DNA of 64,000 nucleotides from Planotetraspora silvatica (lineage in GTDB: Bacteria; Actinomycetota; Actinomycetes; Streptosporangiales; Streptosporangiaceae). Position 1 is the stretch's first letter; each line of letters begins with the position of its first letter. The stretch is taken from NCBI RefSeq assembly GCF_016863315.1, contig NZ_BOOQ01000002.1, forward strand, positions 186,001 to 250,000, given 5' to 3'. Of this stretch, positions 52,595 to 59,964 are shown piece after piece. Under the pieces are notes generated by a model that saw only the letters and a program-made list of their open reading frames with translations, was not told the DNA's origin and ran no database searches. The translations under genes and the position numbers were made by a program.

Positions 52595-53434
52595 ATGACT
52601 CCAACGAATCTCATCGGCGGGCACGTGTTCGTCACGGGGGGCCTGGCGACCGGAGGGCTGAAATACGCCGCCGAGATCGGCGCCGAGATGGTCCAGGTCT
52701 TCGTGACCAACCCGCGCGGCTGGGCGCTCAGCGAGGGCAACCCGGCCGAGGACGCCAAGCTGCGCGAATCGGGCGTTTCATCGTTCGTCCACGCCACATA
52801 CCTGGTGAACTTCGGCTCACCGACCCCCGCGACGCTGGAGAACTCGGTCGCGGTGATCCGCCACACGCTGCGCCGCGCGGCGCAGGTCGGCGCGGCAGGC
52901 GTGGTCATGCACACCGGGTCGCCCGTCGGCCAGCCACGTGAGGCCGCGATGCGCCAGGTCCGCGAGCACCTGCTGCCGCTGCTGGACGAGATCGACGACG
53001 ACGGACCCGAGTTGCTGCTCGAAACGATGGCCTCGAAAGCCCAGATGCTCTGCGCCACCGTTCAGGACCTCGGCCCCTACCTGGAGGCGCTCGACGGCCA
53101 TCCCAAGGTGGGCGTCTGCCTGGACACCTGCCACGTGTTCTCCGCGGGCCACGATCTGGCGGCCCCCGACGGCGTACGGCTCACGCTCGACGCGCTGCAC
53201 GAGGCCGCGCCGGGCAGGCTCAGGCTGATCCACGCCAACGACTCCAAGGACGCCTGCGGCTCCAACAGGGACAGGCACGAGAACATCGGGGCCGGGCACA
53301 TCGGCGCCCAGGCGTTCGCCGATCTCATGCGCCATCCGGTCGCCGCCGGGATCCCGATCTGCATCGAGACCCCGGGCAAGGGCGACAAGCACCGGGAGGA
53401 CATCGAACTCCTCAAGAAGCTCCGGAGCGCCTGA
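52595..53434 (+). CDS. deoxyribonuclease IV (AP endonuclease family 2)
   Basis: A 279-residue TIM-barrel enzyme of the Nfo family that cuts DNA at abasic sites. Zinc-binding segments are visible: FVHATYLVNFGSP, MHTGSPVG, LLLETMASK, CLDTCHVFSAGHDL, IHANDSKDACGSNRDRHENIG and CIETPGKG. Start at ATG with CTGGAGG four bases upstream. Its last codons and stop are repeated downstream. Confidence 0.92.
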   Translation: MTPTNLIGGHVFVTGGLATGGLKYAAEIGAEMVQVFVTNPRGWALSEGNPAEDAKLRESGVSSFVHATYLVNFGSPTPATLENSVAVIRHTLRRAAQVGAAGVVMHTGSPVGQPREAAMRQVREHLLPLLDEIDDDGPELLLETMASKAQMLCATVQDLGPYLEALDGHPKVGVCLDTCHVFSAGHDLAAPDGVRLTLDALHEAAPGRLRLIHANDSKDACGSNRDRHENIGAGHIGAQAFADLMRHPVAAGIPICIETPGKGDKHREDIELLKKLRSA

Positions 53435-53595
53435 CCCGGCCCGTCAGCTCCCGGAGCGCCAGGACCGGCCCGCGGAGCACCGGCCTGTGGGTTCCCGGAG
53501 CGCCTGGACCGGCCCGCGGAGCACTGGCCTGCGGCTTAGAGGCCTGATCTGGCCTGCGGGTCCCGGAGCGCCTGATGTGGCCCGCGCTGGGGGAC
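53423..53595. repeat. stop-codon-anchored repeats after the endonuclease gene
   Basis: CCGGAGCGCCTGA, which is the coding end and stop of the gene, recurs as CCGGAGCGCC followed by AGGACC, TGGACC and TGATGT. GGAG begins at 53424, 53453, 53497 and 53565, so spacings are 29, 44 and 68. Each copy is followed by a variant of GGCCCG. Confidence 0.8.
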
Positions 53596-53830
53596 GGCGC
53601 CCCCAGACGCCGTCCCGCCGCCCTTCTCCTCGCGATGTCCCCCCGGACCACCGCCTGCGTGATGACGGCGCCCCCCGACGGCCGCCTTCACTGGATGGCG
53701 TCCCCCCGGACCGCCACCCTCCGGTGACGGCGCCCCTGAACCGTCACCTCTGATCACGGCGCCCCCGAACGCCGTACCCCGCGGCGATCCGGCGCCCCCG
53801 TATGGCCGGACCGCTCCTGCGGACGCCCCC
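53596..53830. repeat. degenerate GGCGCCCCC repeats in a convergent gap
   Basis: Seven imperfect units of about 27-34 bases share GATGACGGCGCCCCCGA-like sequence (starts near 53596, 53634, 53661, 53694, 53723, 53752, 53786). Several can fold by themselves, for example GGTGACGG with CCGTCACC around a ten-base loop and GGGACGGCG with CGCCGTCCC. No coding sequence is apparent. Confidence 0.65.
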
Positions 53831-53883
53831 CGTCACGCGGAGCCGGGCCCTCCCCCCCGGTAGGGCCCGCCCGGTAGCCCCAA

Positions 53884-53901
53884 GGTGACAACCTGCTCAC
53901 T
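53884..53901. promoter_or_regulatory. BldD-like site
   Basis: On the minus strand the sequence is AGTGAGCAGGTTGTCACC, matching AGTGA-n8-TCACC of the BldD consensus exactly. It lies in a convergent intergenic region about 250 bases beyond the LytTR stop codon, so no target promoter is obvious. The flanking 53831-53985 shows no gene. Confidence 0.4.
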
Positions 53902-54087
53902 TCGATGACTACCCCGCGTGTCTTGCGACGGGCCAAAGACTACGAGCCGTAATCACACAGCCGGATGGGCCTTCGGACGAGCGGTCTCTAGTTCGCGCCA
54001 TGCGGTGAACGGAATCGCGATGAGCGGGGTTCCTGAGGCGATGAACGGTCGCTCCTGATGCGCAACGGCCTCCCGACGCCTCCTGTG

Positions 54088-54195
54088 CCGCCGTCGTACG
54101 GCTCAGCGGACGCCGGCGGCGGGCGCCCGGCCCCGTTCCTGAAGGCGTCGTACCGCTCAGCGGACGTCGGCGGTGGGCACCGGCCCGCTCCTGAA
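54088..54195. repeat. ~54-bp duplication of the LytTR regulator gene 3' end
   Basis: 54142-54195, which is the coding end with stop codon of the regulator, is repeated at 54088-54141 with about 80% identity by eye. Stop triplets are 54 bases apart, the TTCAGGA blocks 52. Further TCAGGA pieces (near 54025-54060) look like decayed extra copies. Confidence 0.7.
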
Positions 54196-54912
54196 CTGAC
54201 GGACCAACTGCTCGCGCACCTGCCGGGTGTGCCGCCTGCTGACCGGGAGCACCTTGGTGCCGACCTGGAGGACCACGCGACCGGCGTCGAAACGCAACTC
54301 GCTGACGTGCCGGGCGTTGACCAGTGTGCTGCGGTGGGCCCGGATGAAGCCGGAACCGCCCCAGCGACGCTCGAGCGCCGCCAGCGACATGCGGACCAGG
54401 TAGGTCGAGTCCGCCGTGTGCAGCCGCACATAGTCACCGTGCGCCTCGGCATGGGACACGTCCTGCTGCGCCAGGAACTTCGTCCGGCCGCCCAGCTCGA
54501 CGGGGATGACGTCGACGGCCTCCTCTCCCGTGGCGGGCGCCACAGCGGCCCACAGCCGCCGTACGGCCTCCGCCAGCCGCTCGGGGCGTACCGGCTTCAG
54601 CAGGTAGTCGACGGCCTCGAGCTCGAACGCCTGGACCGCGCAGTCATGCGCGCTGACGAAGATGAGACGGGGCGGAGAGGGGAAGCCGCCGATCAGCCGG
54701 GCGAGGTCCAGGCCGTCGAGGCCCGGCATCCGCACGTCGAGGAACACTCCGTCGAGGCGTTCCCCTGCGGCGATCATCTGGACCATGTCCTGGAGCGCGG
54801 CGCCACCGTCGGACGCCGTGGTGACGTGCTCGACCCGGGCATCCTGTCTCAGGAGATAGGCGAGCTCGGACAGGGCGGGGACCTCGTCGTCGACAGCGAG
54901 AACGCGCAGCAT
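54157..54912 (-). CDS. LytTR-type response regulator
   Basis: A 251-residue regulator with an N-terminal receiver domain (LRVLAVDDEVPALSEL; phosphoacceptor in GVFLDVRMPGLDGL; lysine in YLLKPVRPERL) and a C-terminal LytTR DNA-binding domain (about 145-245; FIRAHRSTLVNARHV and VLPVSRRHTRQVREQL). I chose the ATG at 54912; a GTG two codons before is possible. Partner of the LytS-like kinase 66 bases upstream. Targets unknown. The 3' end is duplicated downstream. Confidence 0.92.
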   Translation of the reverse strand: MLRVLAVDDEVPALSELAYLLRQDARVEHVTTASDGGAALQDMVQMIAAGERLDGVFLDVRMPGLDGLDLARLIGGFPSPPRLIFVSAHDCAVQAFELEAVDYLLKPVRPERLAEAVRRLWAAVAPATGEEAVDVIPVELGGRTKFLAQQDVSHAEAHGDYVRLHTADSTYLVRMSLAALERRWGGSGFIRAHRSTLVNARHVSELRFDAGRVVLQVGTKVLPVSRRHTRQVREQLVRQFRSGPVPTADVR

Positions 54913-54978
54913 GGCCACACCGTGCCCCGTGGCCCGCCTCCCGCGCAAGCCATCTGTCGACAATCCGTGATATCGCGA

Positions 54979-56106
54979 CTACAGCACGTCGTGGGCGGAG
55001 TGGCATTTGGGGACTCTTAGCCGGATTCGCGTCCCCTCACCGGGCGCCGAGTCCACCACGAGGCCATAGTCATGGCCGTAGATGTGCCGCATCCGCAGGT
55101 CGACGTTGCTCAGCCCGATCCCCGCCGTGGCGTCCTCGCCGAGGATCGCCCTGACGTGCTCGGGGTCCATCCCGATCCCGTCGTCCTCGACCAGGATGTG
55201 CGCCTCAGGGCCGGCGTCCTTGATCACCACGCGGACCTCTCCGGGCATGCCGTGCTTGATGGCGTTCTCCACCAGGGGCTGCAGGCACAGGAAGGGCACA
55301 GGGACCCCCAACACCTCCGGCGCGACCTGGACGGTGAAACGCAGGCGGTCGCCGAACCTCGCGCGCTCCAGCAGGAGGTAGCGGTCCACGCAGCTCAGCT
55401 CGTCGGCCAGCGTGGTGAAGTCGCGGACCCTGCGCAGGGCGTAGCGGGTGAAGTCGGCGAAGTCGAGCAGCAGCTCACGGGCCCGTTCCGGATCGGTGCG
55501 GACGAAGGAGGCGATCGTCGTCAGCGAGTTGTAGACGAAGTGGGGCGAGATCTGCGCCCGCAACGCCCGCATCTCGGCCTCCAGCATGCGCCTGCGCGAG
55601 GTGTCCAGCTCGGCCAGCTCCAACTGCCCGGAGACCCAGCGGCCCACCTCCGTCGCCGTACGCACCAGGACGGCGCTGACCTCGGCGTCGTAGACCGCCA
55701 GCGTGCCGATCATCCGTCCCTCGACCGTCAGCGGCACGAGCACGGCGCTCGGTTCCCCCGCGACCACGTGCGGGCGGCCGCCCATCATGACGACCCGGAC
55801 CTCCGTGAGCACCTGGTCGTCGTCGGGGACGCCGTCCCCGTCGCGGGCGAGCACCCGTTCCGCCGACGTGATGGCCAGCGCCGAGGTCCCCAGCAACGTG
55901 CGCAGATGCCGTACGGACTTGCGGGCGGAGGTGCCGTTCAGGCCCGCGCGGAGTGAGGGCGCCGCCAGACCGGCGATGTGGAGGGCCAGATAGGTCGGCT
56001 CCCCCACGAGCCCGCCGCGGCAGGGCCTCCCGCGGGCGAGGGCGAACCCGAGCGCTCCGGTGACGGCGCAGAGCCCCAGCCAGGCGAGAACAGACACGCG
56101 GGTCAC
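54979..56106 (-). CDS. LytS-type sensor histidine kinase
   Basis: A 375-residue kinase with one N-terminal membrane helix (about 5-24), a GAF-like sensor domain (about 60-165) and the HisK_5/LytS catalytic part. The phosphoacceptor is in RAQISPHFVYNSLTTIASF, and the ATP site has QPLVENAIKHG, DDGIGM and TAGIGLSNV. It pairs with the LytTR regulator immediately downstream. The single membrane pass and GAF domain suggest sensing of a cytoplasmic ligand. Confidence 0.92.
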   Translation of the reverse strand: MTRVSVLAWLGLCAVTGALGFALARGRPCRGGLVGEPTYLALHIAGLAAPSLRAGLNGTSARKSVRHLRTLLGTSALAITSAERVLARDGDGVPDDDQVLTEVRVVMMGGRPHVVAGEPSAVLVPLTVEGRMIGTLAVYDAEVSAVLVRTATEVGRWVSGQLELAELDTSRRRMLEAEMRALRAQISPHFVYNSLTTIASFVRTDPERARELLLDFADFTRYALRRVRDFTTLADELSCVDRYLLLERARFGDRLRFTVQVAPEVLGVPVPFLCLQPLVENAIKHGMPGEVRVVIKDAGPEAHILVEDDGIGMDPEHVRAILGEDATAGIGLSNVDLRMRHIYGHDYGLVVDSAPGEGTRIRLRVPKCHSAHDVL

Positions 56107-56124
56107 CGTAACGGCTCGCGCGCC

Positions 56125-56736
56125 TCAGAGAGGGCCGTCGCCCGGCTCCTCCTGATATGAGTAGCGCTGCTCCGTCCAGGGGTCGCCGACGTTGTGATAG
56201 CCGCGTTCCTCCCAGAAACCGCGCCTGTCATCCGTCAGGTACTCGATCCCGCGCGCCCATTTCACGCTTTTCCACGCATAGAGGTGGGGCACGATCGCCC
56301 GAAGGGGATAGCCCCGCTCCGGCGACAACTGCTTGTCCTCGAGTTCGGTGGCGAACAGCGTCGACTCCCGCGCGAAGTCGTCCATGCGGACGTTGGCGCT
56401 GTAGCCGTACTCGGCCCAGATCATCACGTGACGCACGCCCGCCGCGGGAGGGACCCGCTCGAGGAGTTCGGGGGCGGAGACGCCGGCCCACTCGTAACCC
56501 ATGATCGAGAACTTGGTCACGCAATGGAAGTCGGCGATCACCGACGTCTTGGGCAGCCCGGCGAACTGGTCCCAGGTGAACTCGTGGACCTGACCGCTCG
56601 CCGTCGCCCCGAACACCTGGAAACGCCAGGTCTGCGGCCGGAACGTCGGCACTCGGCCGTAGTGGATGACGGGACGTCCTCGTGCGATGTGCTGCCCCGG
56701 GGGCAGACGGTTCTCCTCCTCAGACATCTCCGGCAC
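56125..56736 (-). CDS. sulfite oxidase-fold molybdopterin oxidoreductase
   Basis: A 203-residue protein of the oxidoreductase molybdopterin-binding family. The molybdenum cysteine is in IADFHCVTKFS, followed by WAGVSAPELLERV and PLRAIVPHLYAWKSVKWARGIEYL, the typical C-terminal part of the domain. It has no signal peptide or dimerisation domain, so it is a minimal cytoplasmic form. Substrate unknown. It is 18 bases upstream of the kinase gene. Confidence 0.88.
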   Translation of the reverse strand: MPEMSEEENRLPPGQHIARGRPVIHYGRVPTFRPQTWRFQVFGATASGQVHEFTWDQFAGLPKTSVIADFHCVTKFSIMGYEWAGVSAPELLERVPPAAGVRHVMIWAEYGYSANVRMDDFARESTLFATELEDKQLSPERGYPLRAIVPHLYAWKSVKWARGIEYLTDDRRGFWEERGYHNVGDPWTEQRYSYQEEPGDGPL

Positions 56737-56813
56737 GCCCCAATACTGTCACTCGGGGGTAGATCACTCGCCATGGCCCCATGGCCTGGGGGCGCGGACT
56801 TCCGCCTATGGGA

Positions 56814-56819
56814 TATATT
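56814..56819 (+). promoter_or_regulatory. -10 box of the aroG leader transcript
   Basis: TATATT lies seven bases before the leader-peptide ATG, so transcription should start at or next to that ATG and the leader peptide would be translated from a leaderless mRNA. I see no convincing -35 hexamer. Confidence 0.45.
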
Positions 56820-56826
56820 GCGGGAC

Positions 56827-56895
56827 ATGCGTAGCTTCTCGTTTTGGTATGGCGACGGACCCGTGAGGACCGTTCGCCTCCACGTGCTGCGCTGA
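56827..56895 (+). CDS. aromatic leader peptide
   Basis: A 22-residue open frame, MRSFSFWYGDGPVRTVRLHV plus LR, with Phe, Ser, Phe, Trp and Tyr codons in a row (56836-56850). This is the hallmark of an attenuator controlled by all three aromatic amino acids. It lies 143 bases before DAHP synthase, the first step of their synthesis. Confidence 0.88.
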   Translation: MRSFSFWYGDGPVRTVRLHVLR

Positions 56896-56951
56896 CAGCC
56901 AAGGCGAACGAAGGCCCCGGGTCCGAAAGGATCCGGGGCCTTCTGCGTTTT
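56856..56951 (+). promoter_or_regulatory. transcription attenuator of aroG
   Basis: Terminator: a 14-bp stem (56911-56924 with 56929-56942, one G-U pair) with a GAAA loop, followed by CTGCGTTTT. Antiterminator: CGGACCC (56856-56862, in the leader ORF just after the Tyr codon) is complementary to GGGTCCG (56919-56925) inside the terminator stem. A helper stem CGTTCGCCT/AGGCGAACG (56871-56879, 56902-56910) lies between. A ribosome stalled at Phe-Trp-Tyr leaves CGGACCC free and gives read-through; one that reaches the stop codon covers it and gives termination. Confidence 0.85.
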
Positions 56952-57038
56952 ACCGGGTTCCACCGTCTCTCAGCGAGATCAACCGAGCTTTCCGCTTTCC
57001 AGCGATTTTCCGCCGTACGAAGTCAGAAGGAGCGTCAC

Positions 57039-58073
57039 ATGGTCATCGTCATGGCCCCCGGAGCCACCCAGGACGACATCGAGTCGGTCGTCCTGCTCGT
57101 CGCCTCCGCCGGAGGCGAGGCCTTCGTCAGCCGGGGAGTGAGCCGCACGATCATCGGGCTGATCGGCGACGTGGAGCAGTTCGCGGCACTGAACCTCCGG
57201 GGACTGCCGGGCGTGGCGGACGTGGTGCGCGTCTCCACGCCGTACAAGCTGGTCAGCAGGGACAACCATCCCGAACGGTCCACTGTCACCGTCCGCGGGG
57301 TCCCGATCGGCCCGGACACCGTCACGCTCATCGCCGGCCCGTGCGCGGTCGAGACTCCCATGCAGACCCTCGAGGCCGCCGAGATGGCCAAGACCGCGGG
57401 CGCGACCCTGCTGCGCGGCGGCGCGTTCAAGCCGCGGACCTCTCCGTACGCCTTCCAGGGACTCGGGGAGAAGGGCCTGCGCATCCTGGCGGACGTCCGG
57501 GAGCAGACGGGCCTGCCGATCGTCACCGAGGTGGTCGACGCCCACGACGTGGCCCTGGTCGCCTCCTACGCGGACATGCTGCAGGTGGGAACCCGCAACG
57601 CCCAGAACTTCGCGCTGCTCCAGGCCGTCGGCGCCGCGGGCAAGCCGGTCATGCTCAAGCGGGGCATGACCGCCACGATCGAGGAATGGCTGATGGCGGC
57701 CGAGTACATCGCGCAGCGGGGGAACCTCGACATCGTGCTGTGCGAGCGGGGCATCAGGACGTACGAGACGGCGACCCGCAACACGCTCGACATCTCGGCG
57801 GTGCCCGTGGTGCAGCGGATGTCCCACCTGCCGGTCATCGTGGACCCGTCCCACTCCGGCGGCCGCAGGGACCTCGTGCTGCCACTGACACGGTCGGCCA
57901 TCGCGGTCGGGGCCGACGGCGTGATCATCGATGTGCACCCGCACCCCGAAGAGGCTCTGTGCGACGGCCCGCAGGCTCTGGTCGACGGTGACCTGGACGA
58001 GCTGGCCATGATCATGCAGGAGTTCCCCAAGCTCATGTCCCGCACCCTGGCCACCACCCCCCCTGGGGCGTGA
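57039..58073 (+). CDS. 3-deoxy-7-phosphoheptulonate (DAHP) synthase, type I beta
   Basis: A 344-residue enzyme for the first step of the shikimate pathway. A ferredoxin-like regulatory domain (about 1-75) precedes the TIM barrel, whose motifs are GPCAVETP, GGAFKPRTSPYAFQG, QVGTRNAQNF, LKRGMTATIEEWL and VDPSHSGGRRDLV. This is the Thermotoga-like type, with feedback through the N-terminal domain. Start at the ATG after AGAAGG; the frame is open upstream through the leader in another reading. The TGA stop codon is part of the first 53-bp-family repeat core. Confidence 0.94.
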   Translation: MVIVMAPGATQDDIESVVLLVASAGGEAFVSRGVSRTIIGLIGDVEQFAALNLRGLPGVADVVRVSTPYKLVSRDNHPERSTVTVRGVPIGPDTVTLIAGPCAVETPMQTLEAAEMAKTAGATLLRGGAFKPRTSPYAFQGLGEKGLRILADVREQTGLPIVTEVVDAHDVALVASYADMLQVGTRNAQNFALLQAVGAAGKPVMLKRGMTATIEEWLMAAEYIAQRGNLDIVLCERGIRTYETATRNTLDISAVPVVQRMSHLPVIVDPSHSGGRRDLVLPLTRSAIAVGADGVIIDVHPHPEEALCDGPQALVDGDLDELAMIMQEFPKLMSRTLATTPPGA

Positions 58074-58298
58074 TCATGCACAGGTTCGGCGAACCCCCAG
58101 CCGACCTGCGCACACTCTCGCCGTGATCATGCACAGGTTCGGCGGGAGCGTGGCTGACCTGCGGCCACTCCGGCCGTGATCATGCACGGATTCGGTGAGA
58201 CCCTGGCCGACCAGCACATATACGCCGCGTGATCATGCGCAGATTCGCGGTTGACCCATTCGACCTACGCCGATGCCTTTCGTGATCATGCACGGCCG
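58069..58298 (+). repeat. 53-bp repeat array B, left arm (5 units)
   Basis: CGTGATCATGCAC-type cores begin at 58069, 58122, 58175, 58228 and 58281, an exact 53-base period. The first core contains the aroG stop codon. Four units share TTCG at positions 17-20 and GACC at 35-38; the last 12 bases of each unit are variable. The fifth unit is only conserved in its first part. Period is not a multiple of three and the array is not coding. Confidence 0.93.
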
Positions 58299-58303
58299 GG
58301 TTC

Positions 58304-58335
58304 GTACGGCATGCGCGTCACAGCGCATGCCGTAC
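58304..58335. repeat. palindrome in the centre of array B
   Basis: GTACGGCATGCGC and its perfect complement flank GTCACA. The 13-bp stem lies between the two opposed repeat arms. It could terminate transcription from both sides or be a protein site. Confidence 0.75.
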
Positions 58336-58407
58336 AGACCCCGCGACACCACCGGGACGGCGAGCACGAGTCTCGCGGGGCACCCGGACCGGGAGGACCC
58401 CGGGGCG

Positions 58408-58642
58408 AGTACGCGCGCATGATCACGCACGGAGTTCCTGCAGGTCAGGTACGCCATCGGGGAACCTGCGCATGATCACGCGGCGTATATGTGCTGGTCA
58501 ACCAGGCTTCCGCCGAATCCGTGCATGATCACGGCGAGAAGACGTGCTGGTCGGGCGGCCTTTCTTCGAACCTGTGCATGATCACGAAAATGATTCGGGC
58601 AGGTCAGATGGGCCGACCACGAACTTGTGCATGATCACGCCC
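58408..58642 (-). repeat. 53-bp repeat array B, right arm (5 units, inverted)
   Basis: Same cores on the minus strand; TGATCA at 58420, 58473, 58526, 58579 and 58632, again exactly 53 apart. Reading from thiI, the first core starts about ten bases after the stop codon. One unit (core at 58526) is nearly identical, inverted, to the third unit of the left arm (core at 58175), including the run GACCAGCACATATACGCCG. Confidence 0.93.
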
Positions 58643-58649
58643 GAAGGGG

Positions 58650-59852
58650 TCAGGTGTCGGCGTCCAGGCGGTAGGGGCGGATGGAGTCGGCCAGCTGGGA
58701 TGCCAGGTCTTCCGCGTCCAGGCGCTTCTCGATCAGCTTCAGGTCCTCGATCTTCGCCCGGGTCTCGGCCGAACGCGGAGCCAGCAGCGTGCAGCAGTCC
58801 TCGTCGGGGAGCTCGGAGATCTCCAGGGTGCCGATCCGGCGGGCCTCCGCGATGATCTCGGTCTTGTCCAGCCCGATCAGCGGCCGGAGGATCGGCAGGT
58901 CGACGGCGTTGTCCTGCGCGGTGATGTTCGTCAGCGTCTGGGAGGAGACCTGGCCGAGTGAGTCACCCGTGACGAGAGCCTCGGCGTGGATGCGGTGGGC
59001 CACCTCCTCGGCCGTCTTCAGCATGAGCCGCCGCTGCGCGATCATGGCGAGCCGGTCCTGGCCCGACGCCCTGATCGACTGCTGGGCCTTGCCGAACGGC
59101 ACGACCCACAGGCGGGACTTGCCCTGGAACTTGTCGAGGTTGCGGACCAGCGCGTACGCCTTGTAGATCGACTCAGACGTCGTGAACGGAATGCCGGAGA
59201 AGTGCAGGAAGTCCACCCGGAGCCCGCGGCGCATCATGCGGTACGCGGCGACCGGGGAGTCGATGCCGCCCGACATGAGCACCAGGCCGCGACCGCTGGA
59301 GCCGACCGGAAGGCCGCCCTGGCCGGGGATGCCGCCGGTGAACAGGAACACCTCGTCCCTGTCGACCTCGATGTGCACGGTCAGCTCGGGGTGCTTCAGG
59401 CTCACCGGCAGGCCGTAGGTGTCGTTGATCGCGCCGCCGACGAGCCGGTCCAGCTCGTTGGAGCGCAGCGGGAACCGCTTGTCCCGCCGCCGCGACCTGA
59501 CGGCGAAAGGCGCCTTGCGGGCCACCTCGTCGGTGTCCCGGACGAGCTCGATGGCCGCCTTCGTGACGACCTCGGGGTCCTTGGGGACACGCCACGCGAG
59601 GTGGATGAGGACCAGGCCGGGCACCTCCGACACCCGCTGCGCCACCGCCGCCGCGACCTCGTAGGCGGTCCCCTCAGGCAGGAACAGCGCGATGACGCCG
59701 TGCCGCTGACGGATGTCCACCGAGTAGTCCTTGAGGGCGGCCTTGATGTTCGCCCGCAGCCGCATCTCGAACAGCTCGCGGTTCCTGCCCTTGAGGACGA
59801 CCTCGCCTAACTTGAGCAGGACGCAGGGCTCTCCGAGTGTGGTCATCGACAT
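58650..59852 (-). CDS. thiI: tRNA 4-thiouridine synthase / thiazole sulfurtransferase ThiI
   Basis: A 400-residue enzyme that adenylates uridine 8 of tRNA and inserts sulfur; it can also supply sulfur for thiamine. A THUMP domain (about 60-165) is followed by the PP-loop motif LMSGGIDSPVAAYRMM and by EDCCTLLAP near the end. There is no C-terminal rhodanese domain. I chose the ATG at 59852 since a CCGGAGG ribosome site lies between it and an upstream ATG at 59876. thiS and thiG are elsewhere in the window, so both uses are possible. Confidence 0.93.
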   Translation of the reverse strand: MSMTTLGEPCVLLKLGEVVLKGRNRELFEMRLRANIKAALKDYSVDIRQRHGVIALFLPEGTAYEVAAAVAQRVSEVPGLVLIHLAWRVPKDPEVVTKAAIELVRDTDEVARKAPFAVRSRRRDKRFPLRSNELDRLVGGAINDTYGLPVSLKHPELTVHIEVDRDEVFLFTGGIPGQGGLPVGSSGRGLVLMSGGIDSPVAAYRMMRRGLRVDFLHFSGIPFTTSESIYKAYALVRNLDKFQGKSRLWVVPFGKAQQSIRASGQDRLAMIAQRRLMLKTAEEVAHRIHAEALVTGDSLGQVSSQTLTNITAQDNAVDLPILRPLIGLDKTEIIAEARRIGTLEISELPDEDCCTLLAPRSAETRAKIEDLKLIEKRLDAEDLASQLADSIRPYRLDADT

Positions 59853-59964
59853 AGGTGGGAACCTCCGGACGGACATTTCATGCCACGGGCGACAACGCGC
59901 CGGCCCAGCGAGAACTTCCCCACTGTAGTGCCGTGCGGCGGGGTCTCGTCCGCCCCCGCAGGTG

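Noticed and set aside
53412-53651. Small minus-strand open frame in the endonuclease/LytTR gap
   Set aside because: It consists of repeat sequence and is proline/arginine/glycine-rich without a ribosome site.
58000-58020. TGATCATGCA inside aroG as part of the repeat array
   Set aside because: It encodes conserved-region residues MIMQE in frame and is not at a 53-base spacing from the first array core.
58233-58475. Two overlapping 74-codon open frames on opposite strands in array B
   Set aside because: They arise from the inverted symmetry of the arrays; the 53-base period is not a multiple of three, and neither has a ribosome site or protein-like composition.
58069-58642. CRISPR array
   Set aside because: Regular repeats with variable parts, but the conserved core is only 11-13 bases, the remainder is partly conserved between units, the two halves are inverted to each other, and no cas genes are near.
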